Below are positions 1-6,105 of a DNA stretch of 17,301 nt, piece after piece. Below the pieces are notes generated by a model, which was not told the DNA's origin, searched no databases, and saw only the letters and a program-made list of their open reading frames with translations. The stretch lies in assembly GCA_945877525.1 (NCBI GenBank), contig CAMDVP010000033.1, forward strand, positions 1 through 17,301. The letters run 5' to 3'. The position numbers were made by a program, and so were the translations under genes. The first letter of the stretch is position 1. Every line of letters begins with the position of its first letter. This stretch comes from an uncultured Clostridia bacterium (GTDB taxonomy: Bacteria > Bacillota > Clostridia > Christensenellales > Aristaeellaceae).

Positions 1-2
1 TG

Positions 3-1217
3 CAGAAGGGCCTGGAGCTGTGCGAGACCGTGCAGCCCGACCTGCTGCTGGCCAGCGTATCGGCAGCGCCGGAGCAAGCAGTCTCCACTGCCACACCAGC
101 ACCCACGCCTACACCCACACCCCAGCCAACCGCCGTACCCGAAAAGGTGCTAAGCGGCGATGTGGCAGTGGGCGATACCTTCTTCCTTGGCTACTATGAG
201 CAGGATGACAGCATAGCAAACGGACGCGAACCCATTGAGTGGACCATCCTGAGTATGAGCGGCGGACAGAATGGCACTGCGCTGGTTATCAGCAGCATGG
301 CGCTTGACTGCATTCAATACCATCTGTACAGCCAGAAAATTGACTGGAAAAATACCAGCCTTCGTCTGTGGCTGAACTACTATTTCCTTTATCAGGCCTT
401 TACCCCCGCAGAGCAGGCGTGCATTGAGTACACCAGCAATTCCGGTGTGGTTGATATGGTCACCATCCCGGACGAGAATATGGTGAAGAAGTACAAGCTC
501 GCCAAGACCGGCTGCGACGTAACGGACTATGCGAAATCCCGCGGCGTGCAGATTGGCAATGACAACGGCAAAGGCTGCTGGTGGGTACGCATGAACACCA
601 CCGCAAACAACGGCAACACCAAATTCGTAGGTATGCACGGCAAGGTATACGGCAGCAACAACGTGACGATCAGCAACAACGGCGTGCGCCCTGTGATGAC
701 GGTCAATCTGGGGGCGCTGCGTTCCTGCCCCAGGGATACAGCCTATCAGACGAGGGCCATTCGGAATTTCGCCCTGGCCATCGACCGCATTGCCACACGC
801 TCCGGCCCCGCGACCACCTTTGACGAAATTCACACCTTCAATGTGGATTACGGCGCGCCGGTATTTCTCCTGCGCGCACAAAATACGAGCGGCACACAGT
901 GGGTGGAAATTGAGTTCATGTATCAGGGCGAATGGGTGCGCGTGTGGACGGGCCTCAAGCGCCTGACTCATGCCAACCTCACCGGCTTGCCGGGCGACTA
1001 TACGGCCCAGGGCACTGGCACGGTCAATAGTGTGACCACTGGCCGGTACGGCCCCGGAAGGGAGTACAAGGTGCTGTATCAGGACATCCCCGCAGGGCTG
1101 AGCTGCAAGGTGATGGACGAGGACGGCAGCTGGTTGATGATCGAATATGAATCCACCGATCCGAACCATCCGCTGACGCACCGCTGCTGGGTACCCGCGG
1201 ACGCGATTACACGGTAA
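3..1217 (+). CDS. C-terminal part of an extracellular DUF6273 / SH3-like repeat protein (5' end outside window)
   Basis: The frame is open from the left edge, so this is the C-terminal 404 residues of a longer protein. A GTG at position 30 could be read as a start, but it has no ribosome binding site and the frame continues upstream. A Thr/Pro-rich linker of alternating TP (about 95-140) looks like an extracellular spacer. It is followed by a DUF6273 domain (about 165-710) with the family's 'GDTFFLGYYEQ', 'IEWTIL' and 'LRLWLN..F' signatures. Then come two SH3-like modules, one starting near 'ATRSGPATTFDE' with the 'RVWTGLKRL' end, the second around 'GRYGPGREYKVL' ending in 'CWVPADAI'. This layout recurs in surface proteins of gut Clostridia; the ligand is unknown. 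Domain calls rest on recalled signatures. The missing N-terminus may hold a signal, membrane anchor or another domain. Confidence 0.75.
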   Translation, partial: QKGLELCETVQPDLLLASVSAAPEQAVSTATPAPTPTPTPQPTAVPEKVLSGDVAVGDTFFLGYYEQDDSIANGREPIEWTILSMSGGQNGTALVISSMALDCIQYHLYSQKIDWKNTSLRLWLNYYFLYQAFTPAEQACIEYTSNSGVVDMVTIPDENMVKKYKLAKTGCDVTDYAKSRGVQIGNDNGKGCWWVRMNTTANNGNTKFVGMHGKVYGSNNVTISNNGVRPVMTVNLGALRSCPRDTAYQTRAIRNFALAIDRIATRSGPATTFDEIHTFNVDYGAPVFLLRAQNTSGTQWVEIEFMYQGEWVRVWTGLKRLTHANLTGLPGDYTAQGTGTVNSVTTGRYGPGREYKVLYQDIPAGLSCKVMDEDGSWLMIEYESTDPNHPLTHRCWVPADAITR

Positions 1218-1236
1218 TGGAAGTTGATACAAAAAC

Positions 1237-1262
1237 AGGGCGGCGGATTTCTCCGTCGCCCT
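1237..1262. terminator. Bidirectional intrinsic terminator between convergent genes
   Basis: An 11-bp stem, AGGGCGGCGGA (1237-1247) with TCCGTCGCCCT (1252-1262), contains one G-U pair and a 4-nt loop. It lies 19 nt past the stop of the DUF6273 protein gene and 21 nt past the stop of the minus-strand gene. The minus strand reads into TGTTTTTG after the stem and the plus strand into CTGTTT, so it is probably stronger for the minus-strand transcript. Confidence 0.8.
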
Positions 1263-1283
1263 TCTGTTTGCCTTGTAAGGAAA

Positions 1284-1811
1284 TTACTTGGCGGTAGCCA
1301 TCGCGTAGGCCTTTTCCAGAGCCTTCACGAAGTCAGTCGCATGCATGGTGCAGCTGGTCACCACGTCAGCGCCGGTGGCGTAGCCATTCTCGTCCACGGC
1401 GATGCCGGCAACAGCCTCGTCCAGGGTCTTGCCCACGCAGAAAGCGGCCAGAGCGTCAGCCTGCTCGTACCATTCCTTGCCGATGGGGGAAGCGGGCCGC
1501 ATGTTGTACTCGTCGCCCTTTTCCTGCTTGGACTTGATGACAGCGGTCATGTCAGCGGTGATCTCGCCAGCGGCATTGAAGGCCACCTTGGTCTGAGCCA
1601 CGTCGAACAGGCAGGACACGATCTTGCCCTCGTCGTCCACAACCAGCGCGCAGATGGTGGAGTCCACCTGAGCGGTGCCGTCCTTCTCAGCGGAGGCGGG
1701 CTTGGAGGAGCCGATGGAGGTCTGTACGCCCAGGCCATAGCCTTCGGCCAGAGCGGCAACGGAGCACAGTACCATAGACAGAGCCAGAACCAGAGCCAGG
1801 ATCTTCTTCAT
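1284..1811 (-). CDS. Small secreted protein, FMN-binding-domain-like, function unknown
   Basis: A 175-residue protein with a clear Sec signal peptide: MKK, a hydrophobic core 'ILALVLALSMVL' and cleavage after ALA near residue 22. No lipobox cysteine is correctly placed (MVLC has Leu at -1), so it should be released rather than lipid-anchored. The mature part is a single domain with 'AQVDSTICALVVDDEGKIVS' near its start and 'SPIGKEWYEQADALAAFCVGK' mid-protein. It resembles exported clostridial proteins often labelled FMN-binding, but I see no clear flavin-attachment motif, so the role is open. The ATG at 1811 is supported by GGGAGGGA 8 nt upstream and by a consensus promoter. It stands alone, convergent with the DUF6273 gene and divergent from the sigma factor. 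Confidence 0.75.
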   Translation of the reverse strand: MKKILALVLALSMVLCSVAALAEGYGLGVQTSIGSSKPASAEKDGTAQVDSTICALVVDDEGKIVSCLFDVAQTKVAFNAAGEITADMTAVIKSKQEKGDEYNMRPASPIGKEWYEQADALAAFCVGKTLDEAVAGIAVDENGYATGADVVTSCTMHATDFVKALEKAYAMATAK

Positions 1812-1862
1812 GGATATTTCCCTCCCAAAATGTAGCTGTGTTCTTCACACAACGTTGAGTTA

Positions 1863-1890
1863 ATTATAGCACCCTTTCACTTTTTGTCAA
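1863..1890 (-). promoter_or_regulatory. Consensus sigma-A promoter of the small secreted protein
   Basis: On the minus strand TTGACA (1890-1885), a 16-nt spacer and TATAAT (1868-1863) match the housekeeping consensus in both hexamers. Transcription would start near 1856, giving a leader of about 45 nt. That leader holds a short TGTGT-TCTTC-ACACA inverted repeat (1837-1851) and the 8-bp palindrome CAACGTTG (1850-1857), either of which could be an operator. Confidence 0.85.
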
Positions 1891-1946
1891 GAAGTCTCCT
1901 GTCTTTTCCATTTGTATTCCTGTTTTGGCACGCATCCCCGTATGCG

Positions 1947-1975
1947 TTGACACACCGGCCTTTTTCGGCTATCAT
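1947..1975 (+). promoter_or_regulatory. Housekeeping-type promoter upstream of the ECF sigma gene
   Basis: TTGACA (1947-1952), 17-nt spacer, TATCAT (1970-1975). The start would fall near 1982, about 68 nt before the sigma-factor ATG. The -35 box lies in the 12-mer TATGCGTTGACA, which also appears at the promoter of the marR-type gene at 7716. Confidence 0.7.
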
Positions 1976-1984
1976 GCCTGTATC

Positions 1985-2011
1985 GGGAACAAAACACGCT
2001 TTTCCTTCGTC
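1985..2011 (+). promoter_or_regulatory. Candidate ECF-type autoregulatory promoter of the sigma gene
   Basis: GGGAAC (1985-1990), 17 nt, CGTC (2008-2011, continuing as CGTCTAA). Known Firmicute ECF promoters have an AAC-containing -35 and a CGTC or CGTA -10 with about 16-17 nt between them. This site sits directly upstream of an ECF sigma gene, with a predicted start about 30 nt from its ATG. Autoregulation is inferred from the match and the location. Confidence 0.55.
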
Positions 2012-2049
2012 TAACTGGCAGGTTACCCGGAACAAGGAGGGTTTTGTCC

Positions 2050-2649
2050 ATGGATGAGTTGACGCTCCGCCGCGCACAGCGGGGCGACCCCGCCGCCTTT
2101 GAGGCGCTGATAACGCCCTGTGAGAGCATGCTGTGGCGCGTGTGCTGGCACTATACCCAGCACCGGGAGGACGCCCGCGACTGCGCCCAGGAGGCCATGC
2201 TGAAGGCCTGGCGCGCCCTGCCGGACTATCGCGGCGACTGCTCGCTGGAAACCTGGCTGTACCGCATTGCCGCGTCCTGCTGCCTGGATTTTCTGCGCAG
2301 GAAGGGCCGCTGGGCCGCGGAATCCGCCGAGCAGCTGGCGGAGGAGGGCGGCTTCGACCCGCCGGATCCCTCGCCCCAGCCCGAGGATGAGCTTCAGCGC
2401 AGGGATGAGCGCGCCGAGCTGCAAAGCGCCCTGGCCGCCCTGCCCGACGACATGCGCATTGCCCTGACCATGAGCGCCGTGGAAGGACGCCGTTACGAGG
2501 ACATCGCCCAGGTGCTGGGCGTGGCTCCCGGCACGGTGAAAAGCCGCATCAGCCGCGCCCGGGTCAGGCTATCGGAAATTTTGTCCGGAAAGCGGGAACC
2601 TTCGCCCACTTCCTCCGTCCAACACAGTGAAAGGAGGACAGCCAAATGA
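2050..2649 (+). CDS. ECF-type RNA polymerase sigma factor
   Basis: A 199-residue sigma-70 family protein of the extracytoplasmic-function group, with only regions 2 and 4. Region 2 (about residues 15-87) includes the core-binding helix 'DARDCAQEAMLKAWRALPDY' and the -10-reading 'SLETWLYRIAASCCLDFLRR'. An acidic, proline-rich linker follows, then region 4 (about 119-178) with the helix-turn-helix 'YEDIAQVLGVAPGTVKSRIS'. It directs RNA polymerase to a stress or envelope regulon when its anti-sigma releases it. The ATG at 2050 is chosen because AAGGAGG lies 9 nt upstream; an in-frame TTG six bases earlier is too close to that site. The stop overlaps the next gene by 4 nt (ATGA), the usual coupling of sigma and anti-sigma. 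Two promoters appear to drive it. The signal sensed cannot be read from sequence. Confidence 0.93.
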   Translation: MDELTLRRAQRGDPAAFEALITPCESMLWRVCWHYTQHREDARDCAQEAMLKAWRALPDYRGDCSLETWLYRIAASCCLDFLRRKGRWAAESAEQLAEEGGFDPPDPSPQPEDELQRRDERAELQSALAALPDDMRIALTMSAVEGRRYEDIAQVLGVAPGTVKSRISRARVRLSEILSGKREPSPTSSVQHSERRTAK

Positions 2650-3854
2650 ACTGCAGCGAATATTCCGTCCTCCTGGAGAAGCTTCTGGAGGGCGGCCTGA
2701 CCGAAGAAGAGGAGCAGGCGCTCCGCCGGCATGAGGGCGATTGCCCTGCCTGCGCCCGTCAGCGCCGCGAGCTGGACCGTCTCCAGGATACTCTGTCCGC
2801 CCTTGACAGCGGAGTTCCTCCCATGCCGGAGGACTTTCACGAGGGTTGGATGCAAAAGGTGGAGGAGGAAGCCATGGAGAAGAAGAACCACACTGAAAAG
2901 TCCGTCCGGAAAACCGTCATGACCCGCGCGCTGTCCATAGCGGCGGCTCTGGTGTTTGTGGTGGGCGGCACGCTGCTGACAAAGGATGCCCTGTCGCCCA
3001 GCGTCCAGACGGCCATTCCGAAGGAAGCCGCCTATGACGGCGGTGACTACGACAGCGCCCCCGGCGGAGGCTATGCCCTGCAGCGAAGCTACATTCAAAC
3101 TGCAGAGAACAGCAGCCTTGACACGGCCTATGCCGGTGAGACGGTGCTGACCGCCGATACGGTGGATCTGTCGTCGCAGGAAAAGAAGGTCATCCGTACC
3201 GCCAGCCTGAACATCACCACCACCGCTTTTGACGACAGTCTGCTCACCCTGCGCACCCTGTGTGAAACGTCCGGCGGCTGGGTAGCCTACGCCTCGGAAA
3301 GTTCCGGCTCCTCGCGGCGTACCGCCAGCCTGACGCTGCGGATTCCCTCCGCGCAGCTGGATGCCTTCCTGGAGGGTGCGGGCGGCGCGGGCCGCGTAAC
3401 CCGCAGGGAAGAAAGCGCCGACGACGTAACCGAAAGCTATTACGACACCAGGACCCGGCTGGAAACCCAGCAGGCCCTGATGGCTCGGCTTCAGGCGCTG
3501 GTAACCGACGCAGCCGACCTGAGCGACCTGCTGGCCCTGGAAAGCCAGATTGCCGATACCCAGTATCAGATTGATTCCCTGCAGTCCCGTTTGAACAGCA
3601 CCGACCGCCAGGTGGACTACGCGACGGTGAACGTATCCCTCCGGGAGGAGCTGCCCTCCGACAGCATTACCGATGTGGAAATGACCCTGGGCCAGCGTAT
3701 CGGGCATGCGCTGACCACCGGCTGGGACCTTTTCACCAGCTTCCTTGGCGACACGGCGGTATTCCTGGTGGCTGCCCTGCCCTTCCTGGCGCTGGCAGTT
3801 GCAGCATGGATCATCATCCGGCTGGTTCGCCGCTCCCGCAGGCGCAAGGGCTGA
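2646..3854 (+). CDS. Membrane anti-sigma factor: zinc-finger domain fused to DUF4349
   Basis: A 402-residue protein with three parts. Residues 1-45 hold a cytoplasmic zinc-binding anti-sigma domain with H29-x3-C33-x2-C36 and an additional Cys3. A transmembrane segment lies at about 94-112 ('ALSIAAALVFVVGGTLL'). The large extracytoplasmic part is DUF4349 (about 180-335): 'RTASLNITT', 'GGWVAYASESS', 'ARLQALVTDAADLSDLLALE' and a heptad-like stretch suggesting a coiled coil. A second membrane helix (about 370-395) and a basic tail 'RRSRRRKG' end the protein. Both ends should be cytoplasmic, so the DUF4349 loop is well placed to sense the envelope. It should bind and hold the sigma factor encoded just before it (4-nt overlap). 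DUF4349 itself has no assigned biochemical role. Confidence 0.9.
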   Translation: MNCSEYSVLLEKLLEGGLTEEEEQALRRHEGDCPACARQRRELDRLQDTLSALDSGVPPMPEDFHEGWMQKVEEEAMEKKNHTEKSVRKTVMTRALSIAAALVFVVGGTLLTKDALSPSVQTAIPKEAAYDGGDYDSAPGGGYALQRSYIQTAENSSLDTAYAGETVLTADTVDLSSQEKKVIRTASLNITTTAFDDSLLTLRTLCETSGGWVAYASESSGSSRRTASLTLRIPSAQLDAFLEGAGGAGRVTRREESADDVTESYYDTRTRLETQQALMARLQALVTDAADLSDLLALESQIADTQYQIDSLQSRLNSTDRQVDYATVNVSLREELPSDSITDVEMTLGQRIGHALTTGWDLFTSFLGDTAVFLVAALPFLALAVAAWIIIRLVRRSRRRKG

Positions 3855-3871
3855 TACTGTTCCCGTATCAA

Positions 3872-4130
3872 ACAATCGCTTTGGCGAAGGCAGAGGTTTC
3901 GCGCCTGCGGGCGGCGTCCGCAGCCTCAATCGTCGCGGCCAAAGGCCGCTCGTTTCGGCTGACTCGTTCGGCTTTCTCTTTGTCGCCACTGGCGACGAAA
4001 GCCTCACTCCCCAAAGGGCTTTCCGATCATCGTCGCTCCGCTTTCGACTTCCGCCTTCGGCGGACTCGCCAGTGGCGAGGCGTCGCCCTTTGGAAACCTT
4101 CGGGGCCGTTCTCCTGATGCAATACTTTCA
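3872..4130. repeat. Non-coding block of short palindromes, possible dispersed intergenic repeat
   Basis: Lying between two convergent transcripts, this stretch has no credible gene but at least five compact inverted repeats. They are CTGCGG/CCGCAG near 3905-3922; GCGGCC-AAA-GGCCGC (3935-3949); GTCGCC-ACT-GGCGAC (3982-3996); TCCGCC-TTC-GGCGGA (4050-4064); CTCGCC-AGT-GGCGAG (4065-4079). Four share the same build, a 6-bp stem with a 3-nt loop. The third and fifth have reverse-complement cores (TCGCCACTGGCGA, TCGCCAGTGGCGA). CCAAAGGGC (4011-4019) pairs with GCCCTTTGG (4085-4093), and GAAAGCC (3997-4003) with GGCTTTC (4017-4023), so larger folds are possible. An open frame runs through it, but its composition is that of folded palindromes, not a protein. 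Only one copy lies in the window, so being dispersed is inference. Confidence 0.55.
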
Positions 4131-4160
4131 TGCGGCACAGTATGCATGCCTTGGTCGAAA

Positions 4161-4194
4161 AATCCCCCTGCCATTATGCAACGGCAGGGGGATT
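4161..4194 (-). terminator. Terminator of the carbohydrate ABC transporter operon
   Basis: A perfect 12-bp stem, AATCCCCCTGCC (4161-4172) with GGCAGGGGGATT (4183-4194), has a 10-nt loop and lies 54 nt past the stop of the last permease gene. Read on the minus strand it runs into a T tract (GATTTTTCG). On the plus strand the following CGTTGTTCC is weak, so its main client is the minus-strand operon. Confidence 0.85.
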
Positions 4195-4248
4195 CGTTGT
4201 TCCATATGATTGAAAAGCAATCAAGAGCATCACGGGCCGCAGCCTGCG

Positions 4249-5145
4249 TCACTTGATGGAGCCTTCCACCATGCCCTTGATGATATACCGCTGGGCAAAC
4301 AGGAACAGGATGATGACCGGCAGCATGGTCAGCAGCGTGCTGGTCAGGATCAGGTCCCATTGCTTGATATAAGAGCCCGCGAACATGCTCACCGCCAGAG
4401 GAAGCGTCTGCACCTGACCGCTGGAGCCAAGCACCAGCAGGGGCAGCAGGTAGTCGTTCCAGATCCAGATGCCGTTGAGGATCAGCACGGTCACCGCGGT
4501 GGGCTGGAGCAGCGGCAGCACAATGCGGAAGAACGTTGCCGCACGGCTGCAGCCGTCGATATCGGCAGCTTCTTCCAGCTCCAGGGGGATACCCTTGATG
4601 AAGCCGTGGAAGATGAACACGCTCATGGCGCATCCGAAGCCCAGATAGCACAGGATAATGCCGCCATAGGTACCGTTGAGCTTGATGCCGATGAAATCAC
4701 CGGCAATGCGCAGCCACTGCACCAGCGGCAGCATGACCACCTGGAAGGGCACCACCATGGAGGCCACCAGCGTCATGAAGATCAGGGTGGACCACCAGGT
4801 TTTGTTGCGCACGAGAATCCAGGCCGCCATGGAGGAGCACAGCACAATCACCGCCAGGCTGGAAACCGTGATGATGGCGCTGTCCAGGAAAGCGCTGAAA
4901 TAGGAAAAGTTGGGGTTGTTGATAACGTTGACCACGTTGGTGATCAGCTGGCCCCAGTTGGAGGGGGCCGTCACCGGGCTGAGGGAAATCTCCTGCGCGG
5001 TTTTGGCACTGTTCATCACCACAAGGATGAAGGGAACCATGAACAGCAGGAAGAGCAGGAAAGCAAAGATCACCTTCACCCAGTTCAGCACCTTGCGGCG
5101 CATGGACACCGGACGGGAGGAGGTTGCCGCAGTGGTTGCCTGCAT
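4249..5145 (-). CDS. Carbohydrate ABC transporter permease, MalG/CUT1 type
   Basis: A 298-residue inner-membrane permease with about six hydrophobic segments, the first at 'VIFAFLLFLLFMVPFILVV'. The cytoplasmic EAA loop that docks the ATPase is present: 'LEEAADIDGCSRAATFFRIV' followed by LPLLQP. The C-terminus 'AQRYIIKGMVEGSIK' is typical of the MalG side of CUT1 importers (MetI-like fold). The start is the ATG at 5145, in a TAATG junction sharing one base with the stop of the partner permease, with GGAGG 10 nt upstream. A longer in-frame ORF to 5247 exists, but it reads the partner's coding region and lacks a ribosome binding site. No ATPase is encoded nearby. In Firmicutes such trios often share a general MsmX-type ATPase; that is inference here. 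The substrate is unknown. Confidence 0.93.
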   Translation of the reverse strand: MQATTAATSSRPVSMRRKVLNWVKVIFAFLLFLLFMVPFILVVMNSAKTAQEISLSPVTAPSNWGQLITNVVNVINNPNFSYFSAFLDSAIITVSSLAVIVLCSSMAAWILVRNKTWWSTLIFMTLVASMVVPFQVVMLPLVQWLRIAGDFIGIKLNGTYGGIILCYLGFGCAMSVFIFHGFIKGIPLELEEAADIDGCSRAATFFRIVLPLLQPTAVTVLILNGIWIWNDYLLPLLVLGSSGQVQTLPLAVSMFAGSYIKQWDLILTSTLLTMLPVIILFLFAQRYIIKGMVEGSIK

Positions 5146-6053
5146 TACATCTCCACCTCCTTGCGCTTGTTGATGGCCACCTGCACCAGGGAGATGCACA
5201 CCAGCACGATGAAGAAGATCACCGCGCGGGCCTGGCCGTCGCCCCACATGTTCTTGGTGATGGCGGTGTTGTAGATGTTCAGGGCCAGCAGCTCGCTGGT
5301 CTTGACAGCCTTCATCATGTACATGCCCGCCGGGCCGCCGTTGGTCAGGGACATGTTCAGGTCAAACTGCTTGAAGCTGTTGGTCAGCGTCAGGAAGGTG
5401 GTGATGGTGAAGGAAGAGGCCATCATGGGGATGAGGATCTTGGTCAGGCGGGTCCAGTAGTTGGCGCCGTCCACGCTGGCCGCCTCCATCAGGTTGGCGG
5501 GGATGCCCTGGATGGCCGCCACATAGATCATCATGATATAACCGGCATACTGCCACACGTTCACCAGGCTCATGGCCCAGATAACGGTGTCCTTGTTGCT
5601 GATGAGCGACTTGGTCAGGAAATTCAGCCCCAGGGACGCAGCCGTTTGCGTGATGACATTGTTGAACACAAACTGCCAGATATAGCCCAGCACGATGCCG
5701 CCAATCAGGTTTGGCACGAAGAAGCCCGCGCGCAGGAAGTTCCTGCCCTTGAGGTTGCTCGTCACCATCAGCGACAGCGCGAAGGCCACCACATTCACGA
5801 AAATCACGTTAATGACAGTGTATTCCACCGTCACCAGGAAGGAGTGCAGAAACAGAGGGTCGGAAAACATGGTTTCGTAATTCTTCAGCCCCACGAAGGT
5901 CAGGTCGGTGCGCACGCCGTTGAAATCGGTCATGGAATAATAGATACCCAGAAAAAAGGGGATCACCATGACCATGGTGAACGCAAACAGCACGGGGGCC
6001 AGAAAAAGGGCATTCACCCAATGATGACGCCTTTTCAGGTGTACCACCTCCAC
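5145..6053 (-). CDS. Carbohydrate ABC transporter permease, MalF/CUT1 type (start uncertain)
   Basis: A sugar-importer permease of about 297-302 residues. It has a first membrane helix at 'ALFLAPVLFAFTMVMVIPFF', a periplasmic-side 'YYSMTDFNG....FVGLKNYETMF' segment that is standard for MalF/UgpA-type subunits, further helices, and the EAA loop 'LMEAASVDGANYWTRLTKIL'. It pairs with the MalG-type permease that follows (1-nt overlap). The start is a problem. The first permitted codon is GTG at 6053, but no Shine-Dalgarno sequence precedes it. The strong GGAGG (6051-6047) lies inside the ORF, and 8 nt after it comes CTG at 6038, in frame, giving the ordinary-looking N-terminus MKRRHHWVNALFLAP. 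I list the conventional limit and consider the CTG start likely. No ATG or GTG lies at proper distance from that ribosome binding site. Confidence 0.92.
   Translation of the reverse strand: MEVVHLKRRHHWVNALFLAPVLFAFTMVMVIPFFLGIYYSMTDFNGVRTDLTFVGLKNYETMFSDPLFLHSFLVTVEYTVINVIFVNVVAFALSLMVTSNLKGRNFLRAGFFVPNLIGGIVLGYIWQFVFNNVITQTAASLGLNFLTKSLISNKDTVIWAMSLVNVWQYAGYIMMIYVAAIQGIPANLMEAASVDGANYWTRLTKILIPMMASSFTITTFLTLTNSFKQFDLNMSLTNGGPAGMYMMKAVKTSELLALNIYNTAITKNMWGDGQARAVIFFIVLVCISLVQVAINKRKEVEM
6036..6051 (-). promoter_or_regulatory. Ribosome binding site pointing to a non-standard CTG start for the MalF-type permease
   Basis: On the minus strand GGAGG (6051-6047) is followed by 8 nt and then CTG (6038-6036), in frame with the permease and followed by AAA AGG CGT. 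The GTG codons at 6053 and 6047 overlap the Shine-Dalgarno bases themselves and cannot use it. The next GTG (6017) is 29 nt away. Confidence 0.5.
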
Positions 6054-6066
6054 ACAAGAAAAGCAA

Positions 6067-6091
6067 GGGGAGCCGCCATGTGCGGCTCCCC
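6067..6091 (-). terminator. Stem-loop between binding-protein and permease genes (partial terminator or mRNA stabiliser)
   Basis: A perfect 10-bp stem, GGGGAGCCGC (6067-6076) with GCGGCTCCCC (6082-6091), has a 5-nt loop and begins 14 nt after the stop of the binding-protein gene. On the minus strand it runs into TTGCTTTTCTTG, an imperfect U tract. Such a structure between an abundant binding protein and its permeases usually gives more message for the first gene, by attenuation or by blocking 3' decay (as known for malE-malF in E. coli). A comparable hairpin follows modA at 16678. Confidence 0.75.
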
Positions 6092-6105
6092 TCCTATGTT
6101 TGGGA

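Noticed and set aside
150..1232. Long antisense open frame opposite the DUF6273 protein
   Set aside because: Composition (many His, Ala, Gly, Val) is typical of the reverse complement of a GC-rich gene; no ribosome binding site and no recognisable domain.
2493..4007. 504-codon minus-strand open frame over the sigma and anti-sigma genes
   Set aside because: Lies opposite two well-supported genes and runs on into the palindrome block; no motif and no start signal.
3872..4130. CRISPR array or attachment site in the palindrome block
   Set aside because: The palindromes differ in sequence and spacing, with no regular repeat-spacer pattern, and no integrase or cas gene is near.
3745..4209. Plus-strand open frame through the palindrome block
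   Set aside because: It begins inside the anti-sigma gene in another frame and continues through inverted repeats; the protein is Arg/Pro/Ser-rich with no domain, so the open frame is a by-product of composition.
5146..5247. 34-residue N-terminal extension of the MalG-type permease
   Set aside because: It lies within the MalF-type permease gene, lacks a ribosome binding site and is unlike the family; the TAATG junction start is better.
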